A stretch of 64,000 bases of DNA from Isoetes taiwanensis (lineage: Eukaryota > Streptophyta > Lycopodiopsida > Isoetales > Isoetaceae): the NCBI GenBank assembly GCA_021234155.1, contig JAJEKV010000078.1, positions 310,001 to 374,000 of the forward strand, given 5' to 3'. Position 1 is the first letter of the stretch, and the number at the start of each line of letters is the position of its first letter. Both the position numbers and the translations under genes were made by a program. Below are positions 11,745-23,289 of the stretch, piece after piece. The notes under the pieces are model-generated. The model worked only from the letters and a program-made list of their open reading frames with translations. It searched no databases and was not told the origin of the DNA.

Positions 11745-12107
11745 AGAACTGCAGGTGCGGATAATATGAGACTGGGGTTTTGGTTTAAACTTATATGTAT
11801 GCGTTCATAATCTAGGCCGTCAGATTTACAACCGTAAATTCAAATTCGCGTCCTTTTAAATTTATACCGCCTTAATTAACCGCCCGTCCCGCTCATTTAC
11901 AAATTTAAATTGTGTTTTTCTTATTAGTGCAATTTCAAGATAACAATTAATTATTAATTTCAAGAAACGCATATGTGGCAATCTACTACCACCTAATCGG
12001 CCACCTACTATCAGAGCGCCCAAGATCATTCCTACTATCAGAGCGCCCAAGAACAATCGACTATCAGAGCGCCCAAGATCCATCTACAACGCCTTCAATC
12101 CCATTCG

Positions 12108-12454
12108 ATGTCTGCTGAACTATGGTGAGTGTGATTCCATTCCGAATGCATTCTCTTGTTCTCTATTTTTCGTCCTCTATTTTTTCCAATGCATCCTGGT
12201 TCTTTATCAGTGTCGGAGAAGAATGCTATCTTTTAACAGCAAACTTGAAGCGCCGAGTAGGCTTATGTAAAATCGAAGATCTGAATCCAAGTTCTATGTG
12301 TCATGGTGTTCCTCTTGGAAACAGTTTCTGTAAGATTTCCATTATAAACTGCAATTATGAAGATGAGGCTCTTCCAAGAAGACATCCCGGTGGCGATACA
12401 ATTGGTGAAAGCGTGGGCACATTTGTAGCATGGCCAAAAGAACGTCTGAAAAAG
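12108..12454 (+). CDS. DUF8039-like transposon accessory protein, two exons
   Basis: Exon 1 (12,108-12,124) is ATG TCT GCT GAA CTA TG, followed by a GTGAGT donor. Exon 2 (12,211-12,454) starts after TTTATCAG and ends at AAG|GTATGT. The spliced product begins MSAELCVGEECYLLTANLK. It continues with HGVPLGNSFCKISIINC and then GESVGTFVAWPKERL. The HGxPL ... K(V/I)S ... GS(F/I)xxWP pattern is that of the DUF8039 domain found in plant CACTA-type and other transposon proteins. Further exons must lie downstream but were not identified. The gene is divergent from the ParB-like gene, with about 360 bp between the two ATGs, so the two may share a promoter. Confidence 0.55.
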
Positions 12455-12521
12455 GTATGTATATTTGGATATTCAAAAAAAAATGAATATATCAGAACAT
12501 CTGCGTGATGTTGTGAATTTT

Positions 12522-12633
12522 GAATTCTTTGATGCTCTTTAGTCAGTCATATCAACCCCATGAAACTACACATTAATGAAAATATGTAGTTTCTTGGGGT
12601 TGGTCATACTGGCTGGAGGGCATCAAAGGATTC
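12522..12633. repeat. foldback repeat with about 50-bp arms
   Basis: The left arm GAATTCTTTGATGCTC...CATATCAACCCCATGAAACTACACAT is mirrored by ATGTAGTTTCTTGGGGTTGG...GCATCAAAGGATTC, with a loop of about 9 bp. It is probably a small foldback or MITE-type insertion next to exon 2 of the DUF8039-like gene. The near-perfect stem could also act as a small-RNA precursor. Confidence 0.6.
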
Positions 12634-13299
12634 AATGTTTTCGACATTGCATATAAAAAAAACATAATAAACTAATGACATAAAAGTATAGTGCAAAATT
12701 TGCCCGGTAGCGAGTTTGTATTCATATTCAAAAAAGTATATGTACATTTCTTCTTACGCAAAAAATGCGGTAGCGAATTCTTTCTATCTCTACAATATGT
12801 CACATAGGCCCACTTCATCGGCCCAATACGCCAAAAGTCCCCCTGAACCACTCACGATATGGCGGGATCCTCATCTTCCCTGCGAATGTCGAAGTCTCCA
12901 AACCCAGTGTTGTATCGATCCTTGATACTATAAATCAAATCCTCATTACTTATTTGTTGGCATGAGCCTTACTAAGAGCATGAGGAGCCGCATATGTCGA
13001 GGAGATGCGATGGAAGTGTTCCCATGGCCCCGTCTGAGGGTGTCTAATGGATTCTCCAACTCTCTTTGAGCGTTTTGAAAAAGCACAATCAAGTAATATC
13101 TTGTACTGAGGTCGAGTTGATGGTCGTCGGGGAAGTGTATTTGAACTAGAACCGGCCCGGTGTATTTGAACTAGGAGCGCCCGGTATATATGCATAAGGA
13201 AAATCCATGGCACTAGAGCGAGAGAAATTAAGTAATTAGCAAATGATATATTACTCTCCCCATAAAAGCGATTCGAACATACATAATTCAAAAGCGCGC

Positions 13300-14960
13300 C
13301 ACGCTTGCGTTTGCTTTTTTTTCCGCGGATCTATTTCACCACGCGCTGGCGCGATTTGTATAGAACCGTATGAAATAGAAAAGCCAAACTAAAAGCAGCG
13401 CTGGCGCTTTGATTAACCTAGTGGAAAATCGGAACCCAAAATCGCCATTCTAACATATTATTCTACGGAATGCATAATGAGAATCGAGAATCGAAGAACG
13501 AGAATTCAAAATATGAAGCCAGTGAATATGAAGGCAGTAGAATAGAATAGAATAGAATGAAGGCAGATAGAGCAGATATATAATAATAATACTCCTTGTT
13601 TAGTTCATTATTTAGTTCATTGTTTTAGTTAATTATTTAGAGCAGATACAGGAAGAGATAGTGAAATAGAATAAGAAGCGAATCTGACAAAATCATATAA
13701 GCAAGATCATAGAAGCGAGATAGATCATAGAGCAAGATCATATAGGCAAGATCATAGAGGAAGATCATAGAGCAAGATCATATAAACAATAGAACATGTT
13801 TATAAGCAATAGATCTGTATATGAAGGTGCTAGGGCAGTTTAGGTAAGTAAAGAACTGATTAGGCAGTTTAGGTTTAGGACTGATGCATGTAAAAGTCTA
13901 AGACAGAAAGCACACCCCTTGATTAACTACTTTAAGTAAAGAACAGGAAATACTAACCTATTTGTGTTACGTACTGAGATTTGAGCCTTTGCCTTTGAGC
14001 GAAACCAAAATTCGAAAACAAAAGTTGATTTGAGCGAGAATAGCGGATGCTTTGGTAGAAGCGAGAACCTTTAACACAAAACCAAAAACCGGAAAACTTT
14101 GTTATTCCAAGCGAAGCCAAAAAAAGGAGAGATTGTAGAGAGCTAAAACCTTTAGCCAAATGCTTTGTAGAAACCTTGGCCGAAAACCCAAAAGCGTAAG
14201 CTTGGATAAAAGCGGATAAAAGCTCGAAAAGCGGCTTAAAAGCGGATAAAAGCTCGGAAGCAGATTGAAGGCCGAGAAAGATAGATTGACGATTCCTTAG
14301 GTCATGCAAGTGAGATAGATTGATGCCGAAGCGGATAGAAGCCCGAAAGCCGAGAAGATAGATTGAAGGTAGATTGATGATTGAGAATAGAAAGCCGAGA
14401 AAGCCGAGAAAGATCAAGCCGAAATTGGAAGCGAAGCGCTGGAATGCGAAATGGAGGCGAAGCGCTAATGTTCGAAAAGTGTGAGAGAAAAGTTTGAAAA
14501 GGAATGCTAACTTGAAAAATAATAACTGCTTTTAAAATTTAACCAGCAGCCATTATAACTTCCGCGAAAATTTATTACAAGGGTTAATTGTTTTAAGGAC
14601 AATTGTTTTAATGGTTAATTGTTTTAAGGACAATTGTTTTAAGGGTTATTAAGTTTAAAAGTTTAAAAGTTATAAGTTATAAGTTTATAAAATAGTTTTA
14701 AGTTAATAGTTAAGTTATAAGTTTAAAAGTTCATGAATTAGACTTCTAACCTTAAAACTTTTAACCTACAATAACTTACCAACCTTAAATTTTTTAACCT
14801 ATAATAAACTTCTTAACCTTAAAACTGCAAACCTATAATAACCTTAAAAGTTTTTTCTAAGGTTATTATAGGATACAAGTTTGAAGGTTATAAGTAGAGG
14901 GTTGAGGAAAATAACTTGGGGAATCCCATTTATATAAATAGAATGATCAAATAGAATAAG
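13300..14960. repeat. low-complexity purine-rich and AT-rich stretch
   Basis: Contains element-1-type palindromes near 13,345 (CGCGCTGGCGCGATTTG), repeats of (G)ATCATAGAGCAA at 13,680-13,790, AGCGGATAAAAGCTCG units at 14,200-14,270, and repeats around TTAATTGTTTTAAGGACAA at 14,580-14,650. A frame of about 150 codons on the minus strand here is repeat-derived and not a gene. Confidence 0.6.
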
Positions 14961-15052
14961 ACATATGAGGCTTTCATTTATGAACATGTTAGTTAGAGGT
15001 TATTTGGATATGCTAATTTACTATATGTTTTTATGCATTCTAGGTCAATGGC

Positions 15053-18028
15053 ATGCAAAATGCTAAAAAAAAAGCCCCCAATGATGCTGATCAAGGCAAA
15101 GAGAAATCCCCAACTAATGAACATGATGTCCAAGGAAAGGAAAATACCTCAAATGATGTTGATGATGGCAAAGGAAAGGAAAAGACTCCAAATGATGTTG
15201 ATGATGGCAAAGGAAAGGAAAAGACCCCAAATGAAAAGGATGATGCCAAAGGAAAGGAAATTGTACTTTATACTTCGGGTCGATTGGAAAAACAAAAGGT
15301 CAAGATCCCGCATGCATGCATGCAAATGAGAGGCGATGGGAGAAGGGATTATTGTTCTAGCGAGATCCTATCAATGCAAAGTGAATGATGAAAGATTGGG
15401 GGGGACAGGTTAGGTGTGGCAATCTCAAAATTATATGACAATTGGAAGGAAAAGGGTTCAGGCAAACAAGAATGCCTAGCTTGTGTGAAGCAACTAGAGG
15501 TTCCAACTATTGTTGCATGGCCTAGGGGCAGTATTCAACTGGAGGGGAACTACACGTTTCCTATAGATGTAGAACCATTGTCAATAATGTTCACATAGTG
15601 TAGCAAGAGGCCACTTCCAACTTTCAAACATTATCCCACCAAAAGATGCAAGTCGATTATGATTGTTCTCTCACGAAGCTATGATGAAGGTTAGAGGAGG
15701 TGAATGTTGTTGGGCTTCTTGTGTTAGAATGTTCACAATAGAGGAGTTGGTGGGAGCAAGAGCTACATATCAGGAACATAAGTGTGATAGCAGGTCGGAA
15801 TTTCATGTACACCATATTTGGCTATGCAATTCAGGATGAAAGATCAAAGAAGAAAAGATTCCCATTGAATGGAAAGTGGATATGTTCAAAAGCATGGATG
15901 GCTATACATGGAATTCCAACCTCTTCTTGGCACAACTGGCAAAAGAGACATGAAAATGGTAGTAAAATTGCATTGCATGGGAACACTTGCCTGGTAAGGC
16001 CTACCTCAAGAACTATAGCTGCAAAGGAAATATTTGAAAGATATGTGGATTTCAATGCAGAAAACATGCCACATAAGAGTAAGAAGGATGAGCAGGGGTA
16101 GAGTTATTGTTGAAAAGAGATTGCCATCCCATTGTACCCGAGGAAGAGCATATTAGAGGAAATAAATGCATTGCCGGGGAACTTGGGTGGCCTCTATATC
16201 CCAACCAGGTTTTAGTAGGCTATGGAATAAGCATTTCAAGCATGTGACCATAGCAACTTCAAACAACTTTGCCAAGTGCAATTTATGTGCTAAGCTGAAG
16301 GAGACACTAGATAAGACTGTGCAACCAAGTCTAAGGGCAAAGATAAGAGAACATATGAAGGACCATATGATGAGATCAACTATCATGTCGATCAACTTAT
16401 TGGATGTGGAGGACCTTATACGCAATGGAACCTAATAACTATCTATGTATTATACATGATAAAATGGACCAATGAAGACTTGTCTTCCACAATTCAAGTA
16501 CATTCCTAAGTCATGTGGAAGATCATACCCTTTTGCTGATTTCAATGATTTGGGGTAATATTGCATGGGCAGCGATCTCGGACCTATTATGGTTAGAGTT
16601 GTGGAGTGATGGTCAGATTTTCACATTGGGAGTATCATGAGGTGTTTAAGAAACTATGAGAAGGGTTACAATGGTCACCTACTGGGATCCTCTGACTAGC
16701 CGGGCACTACATAGTGCATTGTTGGATGGAACCCTAATAGTATTGAAAAGTTTAGCAAGGCAAGATTTAGGAGGAATGGACCTAATGAACATGTTGGAGC
16801 TTCAACATCTCGTGCTAAACCTCAAGATCTGCCGAAAAGCTCCTCTTGCAACTAGATAATTATGCTGGTCAAAATAAGAACGGTGGATGTTTTCTTTCCT
16901 ATCCTACTTAAACATTTGTGGGTATTTTTTTGAAAGAGTCAATTTGGGGTTCCTAATGCCCGGACATACTCATGAGGATGTGGATGCATTGTTTGGAAAA
17001 TATAGTCATGTATTGAGACAGTGACAGGTTACCAACTTTCCCGGGCTATTGGAAATATTTCATGGATGTACAAATCCATCTCCTATAGGATTCATCATAG
17101 AAGAAGTGCCTGATTGGAAGAGTTTTGTGGATGGTTATGCTCTCGACATGGAAGGTCATTCTAGACCTCTTCAATTCACTTTTTGGGTGAGAGAAGGATT
17201 CCAATCATGCAATGGAAAATGAGACCTTCAGAGGAGAAGTGGAGAGGTGGGGCAGAAATTTGGCACGAGGGGATGCAAATGGCAAGCCTATGATACCTCT
17301 GGTCAACCAAAAGCTCTAAACCCAACCGAAGAAGTCAAGCAATTGGGATTGACTAAGGATGGCATCAATGACTACATCAAGCATTGGCAAACTAATTCAG
17401 ATGAGACTAATGGGTGCATTGATAGATTATTGGAAGAAGGTGATCAACTTGTTGGATGAGGTAGACACATCCTCGGAAGAGCTGAAAGAAGGGTGGTTCC
17501 CTAAAAGTAAGTGGAAAACATTAGCTGGTGCCGGCCGAAGATGATGGTACCGTTAGTAGCATTGTGAAGGCATATGCTCCTCCTCAACTGATAAACACTA
17601 TGTTGGTCCTAAGAAGGATAGGCCAAAATATTTAGGCATGGATTGTTATGAACCTTCTAACGACGTGGAGTGCCACCAATTTGTAGTAGTAAAACCAAAG
17701 AGATCTAGAGACCTATCCAGTGTGGTTGGGATACACTATCTCGGATATTTGCAAAGAAGAAGGTGATGTTAACTTCAATAAGGTGCGCGTGGAATGGTGG
17801 TGTCCAGTACATCAGTTGAGTAATGTCACCGATAAAGAAAGATATTCAGATTGTTGGACAAAGAGGTGGAGGAGAAATCCAAGTGATCCTGATCTTTGGC
17901 TAGACATTGAAACCGTATTGTACTCGTGGACTCCAAAAACTATTCCTAGTAAAACAGCGAGAGTTACAATACCTCAGGATGTAAGGAATAAGGTTCTCAT
18001 ATCCTTGGGGATGCTAGTGGAAAAATGA
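15053..18028 (+). pseudogene. DDE-like transposase (DUF7869 type), decayed copy, element 2
   Basis: Homologous end to end with the transposase at 48.7-53.3 kb. The N-terminal exon follows a splice site (GCATTCTAG) near 15,041 and carries three 13-residue repeats of the type NDVDDGKGKEKTP. Then come a helix-turn-helix-like segment (AWMAIHGIPTSSWHNWQKRH, 15.89 kb), a CNLC zinc pair (16.28 kb), IIHDKMDQ with putative catalytic Asp 1 (16.45 kb), LLLQLDN with Asp 2 (16.85 kb), PGHTHEDVDALFG with the third acidic site (16.97 kb), and a C-terminal BAH- or chromo-like module (VEWWCPV ... YSDCWTKRW, 17.72-18.03 kb). Many stops and frameshifts make it non-functional. It converges on the ParB/HAD relic on the other strand. 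Confidence 0.65.
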
Positions 18029-18350
18029 AAAACGGTTACTATGTATCTTTTCTAAAGTTAATAAAAGTTGTGTACTACTTGAGTTCCATGATATATGATT
18101 TTGTAATTTGAAGTTAAGGTGTGAATTTATATTCCCGTGTGTGATTATATGTTAACGTCTATTCTAGTCTAAGGGCAACAAAGTTACTAAAAAGTGAATT
18201 TAGCAAAGTTACTAAAAAAGTGCAATATAAAATTTATCCCAAAATTAAGACATAATCCCAATTTAATTGAATGATGGTTTTATAGAATATAGTACAATTG
18301 TTCATGTTTCTTTCAAAACTTCACAGAATTTTGCTATCTGAAATCAGAGG

Positions 18351-18886
18351 TCACTGATCTTGATCACCATAATACTTCCCGTCCATAGCCCTCATGATCG
18401 CACTGCTCTCCAGATCAACCTGCTTGAGGTTCGGATCGATCCTAATCACATCGACCACAAGAATGGAAAACAGGGATTCCGCAAACACCGGAGCGAGATT
18501 GTAAGACAACCACTTATCTGTTTCATGCTCTTCTGGTCGATAACTCTTTGCAATGATTGTATTGTCCAAGTTATGATAGCACTTGTAGGCGGAGTCGTCT
18601 ATGATCAGCGTGTTGTGTTTGTTAAAATCCTGGTATGCTTCATAAACTTTTTCCAGCCTTTTCACCATCATAGGCTTCCCCTTCGTGATGGCCGAATCGA
18701 GGTCTGACACATGCTCGATCCTTTCGTTTCTCCAAACAAACTTCACTTCAAAACGGGCAGGCTGAGTACACCAAGGACATTGACAACATTTTTCTTTGCC
18801 ATACAAGACCAAATGGCCACTTCAAATCCCCGTTCCAAACTCCTCCATGTCATCCTCATTAAGCGCGACCTTTTCCTTATAGTAGG
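18351..18886 (-). pseudogene. FCP1-like HAD domain, C-terminal half, element 2
   Basis: Reads GFEVAIWSCMAKKNVVNVLG, then FVWRNERIEHV, KGKPMMVKRLEKVYEAYQDF and the motif-4 string NTLIIDDSAYKCYHNL, ending KYYGDQDQ. This is the FCP1/NLI-interacting phosphatase core without motif 1 (DxDGT), so the N-terminal half is missing. One frameshift lies near 18,800. The domain joins, through a MITE, to the ParB-type gene upstream on the same strand. This parallels element 1, where the HAD domain lies after the methyltransferase-like part. Confidence 0.6.
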
Positions 18887-19143
18887 GTAAAAGCATGAAA
18901 GGGTGTACGTACATTGTACTGAATTGATGTACAAATATGGATACTTTTCACGTACATTTTGATTATTTTTTATTTGTATAAACATACAGTTTTCGATTTT
19001 ATGTACTTTGCATATACATTTAAGCTAAATTTCGGATATGTTTTGGCTATGCATGTACTTTTTGGGTACTTTGGGTGATTTGTGTAATATAGCCACATGT
19101 ACCAAAAGGGATACATTTATAGACACCCTTTCATGCTTTTACC
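18887..19143. mobile_element. 257-bp MITE with perfect 22-bp inverted ends
   Basis: Left end GGGTAAAAGCATGAAAGGGT (18,887 on) and right end ACCCTTTCATGCTTTTACCC (to 19,143) are exact reverse complements over 22 bp. AGTA flanks both sides and may be the target duplication. Removing the element joins minus-strand codons HDFDYY to KEKVALNEDDMEEF in one open frame, so it inserted into coding sequence. Confidence 0.75.
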
Positions 19144-19704
19144 CAGTAATCAAAATCATGGCATGCGTTGGATGCAACATTGCAGAATTCTGTGATGATT
19201 TCTTCCAACGCATGTCGTCTCTTCAGGACTGTGGCATAATCCTTTGCGTCCTGCATTTTTGAACTCCTGGTCTTCCTTAGCAAGATTGTCCCATCTAGGG
19301 TTTTGCCCTGTAGGTCAAGCATTTCTTTGTCCGTGAGGCCCTGTATCCTTTTCATGAACTGCTTGTCAAACAACTTTGGGTCTGGCCTTGTTGCCAATTC
19401 TCCATTGCTATCCTTAAGCTTCCCTCTTGGCCAGAGAGCCCAGATCTCAGTCCATTTTACCCAGACCCCTCATTGCACAGAATGAGGTCATATTGGTCAT
19501 ATAGGGATTCTCTGCCCTTTCTTGGTGTTCTCTTCTTTTTCTCATGTTTATCATCCCCCTCATCATCTTCCTGGCCTTCCAGAAAAATATATCTGCACAG
19601 TTTCTCGAAGATCTTCCACTTGTCTGAGGGAGCCCTGTTTCTTTTAGGCCGCTGAGGACAACCCAGTGCCTTCTACTGTTGCCGAGCATGTATAATTTGG
19701 TCAA
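19144..19704 (-). pseudogene. middle region of the ParB-like element gene, element 2
   Basis: The segment RPDPKLFDKQFMKRIQGL at 19.13-19.39 kb matches KPSKDFFNKTFLRNLQGM in the element-3 gene at 56.78 kb, in the corresponding place downstream of the ParB-like domain. A Lys/Arg-rich stretch (19.45-19.70 kb) precedes it in a different frame. The region is interrupted by stops and frameshifts. It separates the palindrome array from the MITE and HAD part. Confidence 0.5.
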
Positions 19705-19779
19705 ACGGGCTGCAATGAATAAATGGAACTATGTCAGAACAGTATTTTTAATAATCCATGGGAAGAGAACAGTAAATTT

Positions 19780-20405
19780 AAAATTCTGGGTATTCTCGAC
19801 TCGCGAGTCGAGAATACCTAGAGGAAGACAAAAAATAGAGGGTGCGGGGGCTTTCTGGACTCGCGAGTCGAGAATGTTCCCAACTGCTAGGAGGCCTCTG
19901 CATAGCAATAAATTAAACATTTTGGGTATTCTCGACTCGCGAGTCGAGAATACCCAGAGGAAGACAAAAGACAGAGGGTGCGGGGGCTTTCTTGACCCGC
20001 GAGTCGAGAAAGTCCCCAATTGCAAGGAGGCCTCTGCATAGTAGTAAATTTAAAATTCTGCGTATTCTCGACTCGTGAGTTAAGAATACTCAGAGGAAGA
20101 CAAAAAACAGAGGGTGCGGGGGCTTTCTCGACTTGCGACACGAGTCGAGAAAGTCCCCAATTGCAACGAGGCCTCTGCATAGCAGTAGATTTAAAATTCT
20201 GCGTATTCTCGACTCGCGAATCGAGAATTCTCAGAGAAAGACAAAAAACAGAGGGTGTGGAAACTTTCTCGACTCGCGCGAGTCGAGAAAGTCCCCAATT
20301 GCAAGGAGCCTTCTTCATAGAAGTAAATTAAACATTCTGGGTATTTTTGAGAGGGTGCGGCGGCTTTCTCGACTCGCGAGTCGAGAATCGCCCTGGTGCA
20401 GGCTG
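19780..20405. repeat. array of CTCGACTCGCGAGTCGAG palindromes
   Basis: Nine sites with core CTCGACTCGCGAGTCGAG or variants start near 19,795, 19,857, 19,930, 19,991, 20,066, 20,128, 20,208, 20,268 and 20,368. They lie in a tandem unit of about 134-142 bp, two sites per unit, with the spacer AAGGAGGCCTCTGCATAG. The site at 19,923-19,956 is a perfect 34-bp palindrome; that at 19,789-19,818 is a perfect 30-bp one. The array lies between the middle region and the ParB-like exon of the element-2 gene, so it is probably an intron. Confidence 0.85.
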
Positions 20406-20419
20406 AATAAAATACCTTA

Positions 20420-21075
20420 TGTAGCTGGCACTTGCTGCTATTGTATTTTGACAATGGCTAATGCTGGCAAGCTCGGTGGGTGGTGTATCCGCTGAGTGAA
20501 CTCTGCACTCCCATTTGGAATACCGATTCTTAATTCTCTGTGGGACCTCCTTTTTTGTCTTCAACACTTGTGCTGCCCTTACGGAATACTGACCATCCAC
20601 AACCAGAACCTCACATCTTTGCCCTTCAAGTCTTCTCAGTGCTCCACCTCAACAACTCATCTGTAGCTCTACTGAATGGTATAACGTTCGCAGATGACAC
20701 ACCATGAGGTTCAAAATCTCTAGCATGTGAGCTGGATTAAATCCCCTGTGGTTGAAGAGGACCGCATCACCAGTGCAAACCTTCAACCGTCTTTTGTCCA
20801 ATAGCAACCTGTGGCCAATCCCCATTGGATAAAACTGAGCCAGACACTCCATCTTTTGGGCCCCCCTCTACGACTTCTTTATTTGGTCTCTGGATCCAAG
20901 GACTGGGAGTCTACCATTTTGTCATCTTCCACATCAGAATCCTCTAGAGTGCTTTCAATTTCCCCACTTGCACTTTTCTCTGGGCATTTCTCCCTCTCAA
21001 CAACATCCTTCGTAATTGTTGAGTGCTTTAAACTCTTAAACACGTTGGATGTGAACATCCCTATTTTAAAGAGCT
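20420..21075 (-). pseudogene. ParB-like domain of element 2, decayed
   Basis: Minus-strand reading gives an acidic segment (about 20,880-21,030; EIESTLEDSDVEDDKMV). Next is ECLAQFYPMGIGHR, then in another frame ANVIPFSRATDELLRWST, and VVDGQYSVRAAQVLKTKK followed by PTELASISHCQNTI. The V(I/V)PF ... (V/I)xGxxSxxAAQ order matches the ParB-like region at 56.0-56.3 kb (VVPFDPVT ... IISGNHSIFAAQ). No intron interrupts it at the position that carries one in element 3. It is frameshifted and contains stops. A LINE cuts it off upstream at about 21,075. Confidence 0.5.
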
Positions 21076-21077
21076 TC

Positions 21078-22690
21078 TCCGGTTGTATGAGAGTTGTTTT
21101 GGCAGGATGCAGCCCGGCCAGACCAAGCATTCACCAAGTGGTATCGGGTCGGCGGGGTTGCCCCCCTCCGCCAACACTTTTGGCCTCTACATTGATCAGT
21201 TAGAGCCCGGCTTACTGAGCATGGGGGATGGCATCGACTTTTGCACCAGGTCATCCGCCCCACTCATCTATATGCGGACGATGTTGGCTGCTGGCCCACA
21301 CCCGAAGCTATGCGATCTCACGGATGCCCTAGACACATTTTGTCGCTCTGAGACATCTTGGCGTCAATCTGGCCAAGACCGGGGTGGTTCTCATATCCTC
21401 TTTCGTCACCCCATGCCTCCCGCACTCACATATCGGGGGGCACGTGGGCGCCACGCCCACCTACAAGTACCTAGGGGTGGAGTTCCCCCCCCTCGCTCTG
21501 GCGGGAGGCGTCTATATCTTGCTTGGTGACAGCAGGCTGGAAAGCGCTTTATGCCATGCGAGAACGATCACCGTGCGAGGCCGAGCTATATGATTGGGGC
21601 CATCGGTCACATCTCCGCACCGGTCGGCCTGTCCTTCGCCTGCACGGGTCGAGTTTGGGGCCCGGGTCGTCTCTTTGGCGACACGGAATGACTTGGGCAG
21701 GTGCAGAAGGCATTTTTGGCACCTGCACTTGGGGTGAAACCTTCAGTCCCCTATCAGATTCTGCTGCAGGAAACTGGATTCTTGCCGCTTCAGCGGCAGC
21801 CCTTGATAGACACATCGTCTATTTTCAGAAAGTGGTTACTATGGGTGATGCTCGGCTCCCGCACCTGGCTTACACCGTGGGCCATGAGTCCGCTTAGGGC
21901 TTTGTTGGAAATAGAGATGGAGGGGTAAGAGAGATGGGCGATGATGGAACGCGGTCGTGAGCACGTGATGCGCATACCGGCGCAACGGGCCGATCGTGGC
22001 GACTGCGGGGAGTACCTAGATGCTTGTTTCCTTGGCAAGCTCGGGACCCCATTGCTCTAGAGCAGGTCAAAATGGCCCATTACAAGGAGCACATCAACCC
22101 GTGTTAGCCAGGGGCCCACAGCTCTACTGCGTTCCCGGCTGCCCGAAAAAGCGGACTCATTGCCTCCATTCGCACGAGGTGCCCACCATCTTCGCGATCG
22201 AGGCGGGCAGGTGGATTGGGGAGCCCCGCGGGGCAGCTCTGTCGGTCTTTGTCAAGCGGGTGCCATTGAGGATGAGTCTCACACTTTCCGAGTTGCCCGG
22301 TGTTCGGTCGGATCCGGGCCGACACGCTCCCGCGAATACGGCGGCGGACGTGCCCTTGCATTTGCTGATGAACACACCGTCGATGCGTGCCACGGGGTCA
22401 TACATCCGGGAGGTGCGGACTGCGAGGTCACATTTGCCCCGTCGCGCTGTCCGTGACTAGGCACTACTGGGGGTGGTGCATGATTTGTATATATTGGGAT
22501 GTTTCGCATTTTATATGATTAGCACGGTTTGTCGGCCGGGCTGATTTGCCACGGTTTTTCCTCGAAAACCCTTTGGTGAGGGGGTTTTAATCCGGCGGTA
22601 ATCCGCTTGCTGCGTTTTTGTATTGGGTCCCATAGACCGATTGGTCTCCGTGGACGATAAAAGTACCTTCCTTCCTTCCTTCCTTCCTCA
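21078..22690 (+). mobile_element. 5'-truncated LINE (reverse transcriptase, 3' zinc knuckle and tail)
   Basis: Reads LYESCFGRMQPG, then FGLYIDQLEPGLLS, the LYADDV catalytic motif (about 21,268-21,285), ISSFVTP and YKYLGVEF, which are RT motifs in the order of plant non-LTR elements. A C-terminal EDESHTF region (about 22,270) fits the zinc-binding tail of these proteins. The 3' end carries GGGTCCCATAGACCGATTGG, a GATAAAAG tail and (TTCC)n at 22,668-22,687. The frame is broken several times. It interrupts the element-2 ParB-like gene. A related 3' end is at 43,560-43,661. Confidence 0.75.
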
Positions 22691-23289
22691 CCCTGGAAAT
22701 CTCCATTCCGAGCTCCCTTGAAGTAAGCGTTCCAGCCTCCTTCATCCTTTCCAAATCCTCCCAGCCCAAGTTCTAACAATTTACAGGTGCCGGCCTTTTG
22801 TCAGTCCCCTTGGCCTTGCTCACCCGGGGGGTTCACCTAGATTATGGGGTATGAAACATGTGAGTGCACCAAATGGGTTTTTTTATTGCCTCTCTGGTAC
22901 CGTATACATAAGAAAAATATAAGGTTTTTATAGTTTGAGTATCGTATAGATACCAAAGGGAGTGTGGTGGCGCCAATGTTCGATTCGTATTCATACTATA
23001 AGGGTCCATCATTTTTAGTGAGCTTCTACTATTGAGGATTCTGTGATAATATGATATGACTATGATTATCATTATATCATTAAACACACTTTGATGTGTG
23101 GGACACATCGGTTGCTCCTTTCCATCTAGGCCGTCGATTTCAGGGGTTAAATCTCGGCCATATATTTAGATGTGTGTACATGCATGGGCATGCATAGGGC
23201 CATGCACCCCATCTGTGAACCGTCAGATCAAAGCGGAAGACGAAATCATAGCCTTTGATTTTTGTAAGCAAGGAAGGTTTCTTAAAGCT
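22691..23289. other. gene-free stretch
   Basis: No coding signal. Contains ATGCATGGGCATGCATAGGG-type short repeats near 23,180-23,205 and leads into the 886-bp duplicated unit. Confidence 0.3.

Noticed and set aside
13953-14417. 154-codon minus-strand frame
   Set aside because: Derived from AGCGGATAAAAGC-type low-complexity repeats; no splice or family evidence.
19780-20405. CRISPR-like array
   Set aside because: Regular palindromes, but spacers are themselves repeated and the context is eukaryotic intron.
19679-20600. Several frames of about 90-140 codons with repeated TRESR-like text
   Set aside because: They read through the palindrome array; coding is better explained on flanking minus-strand exons.
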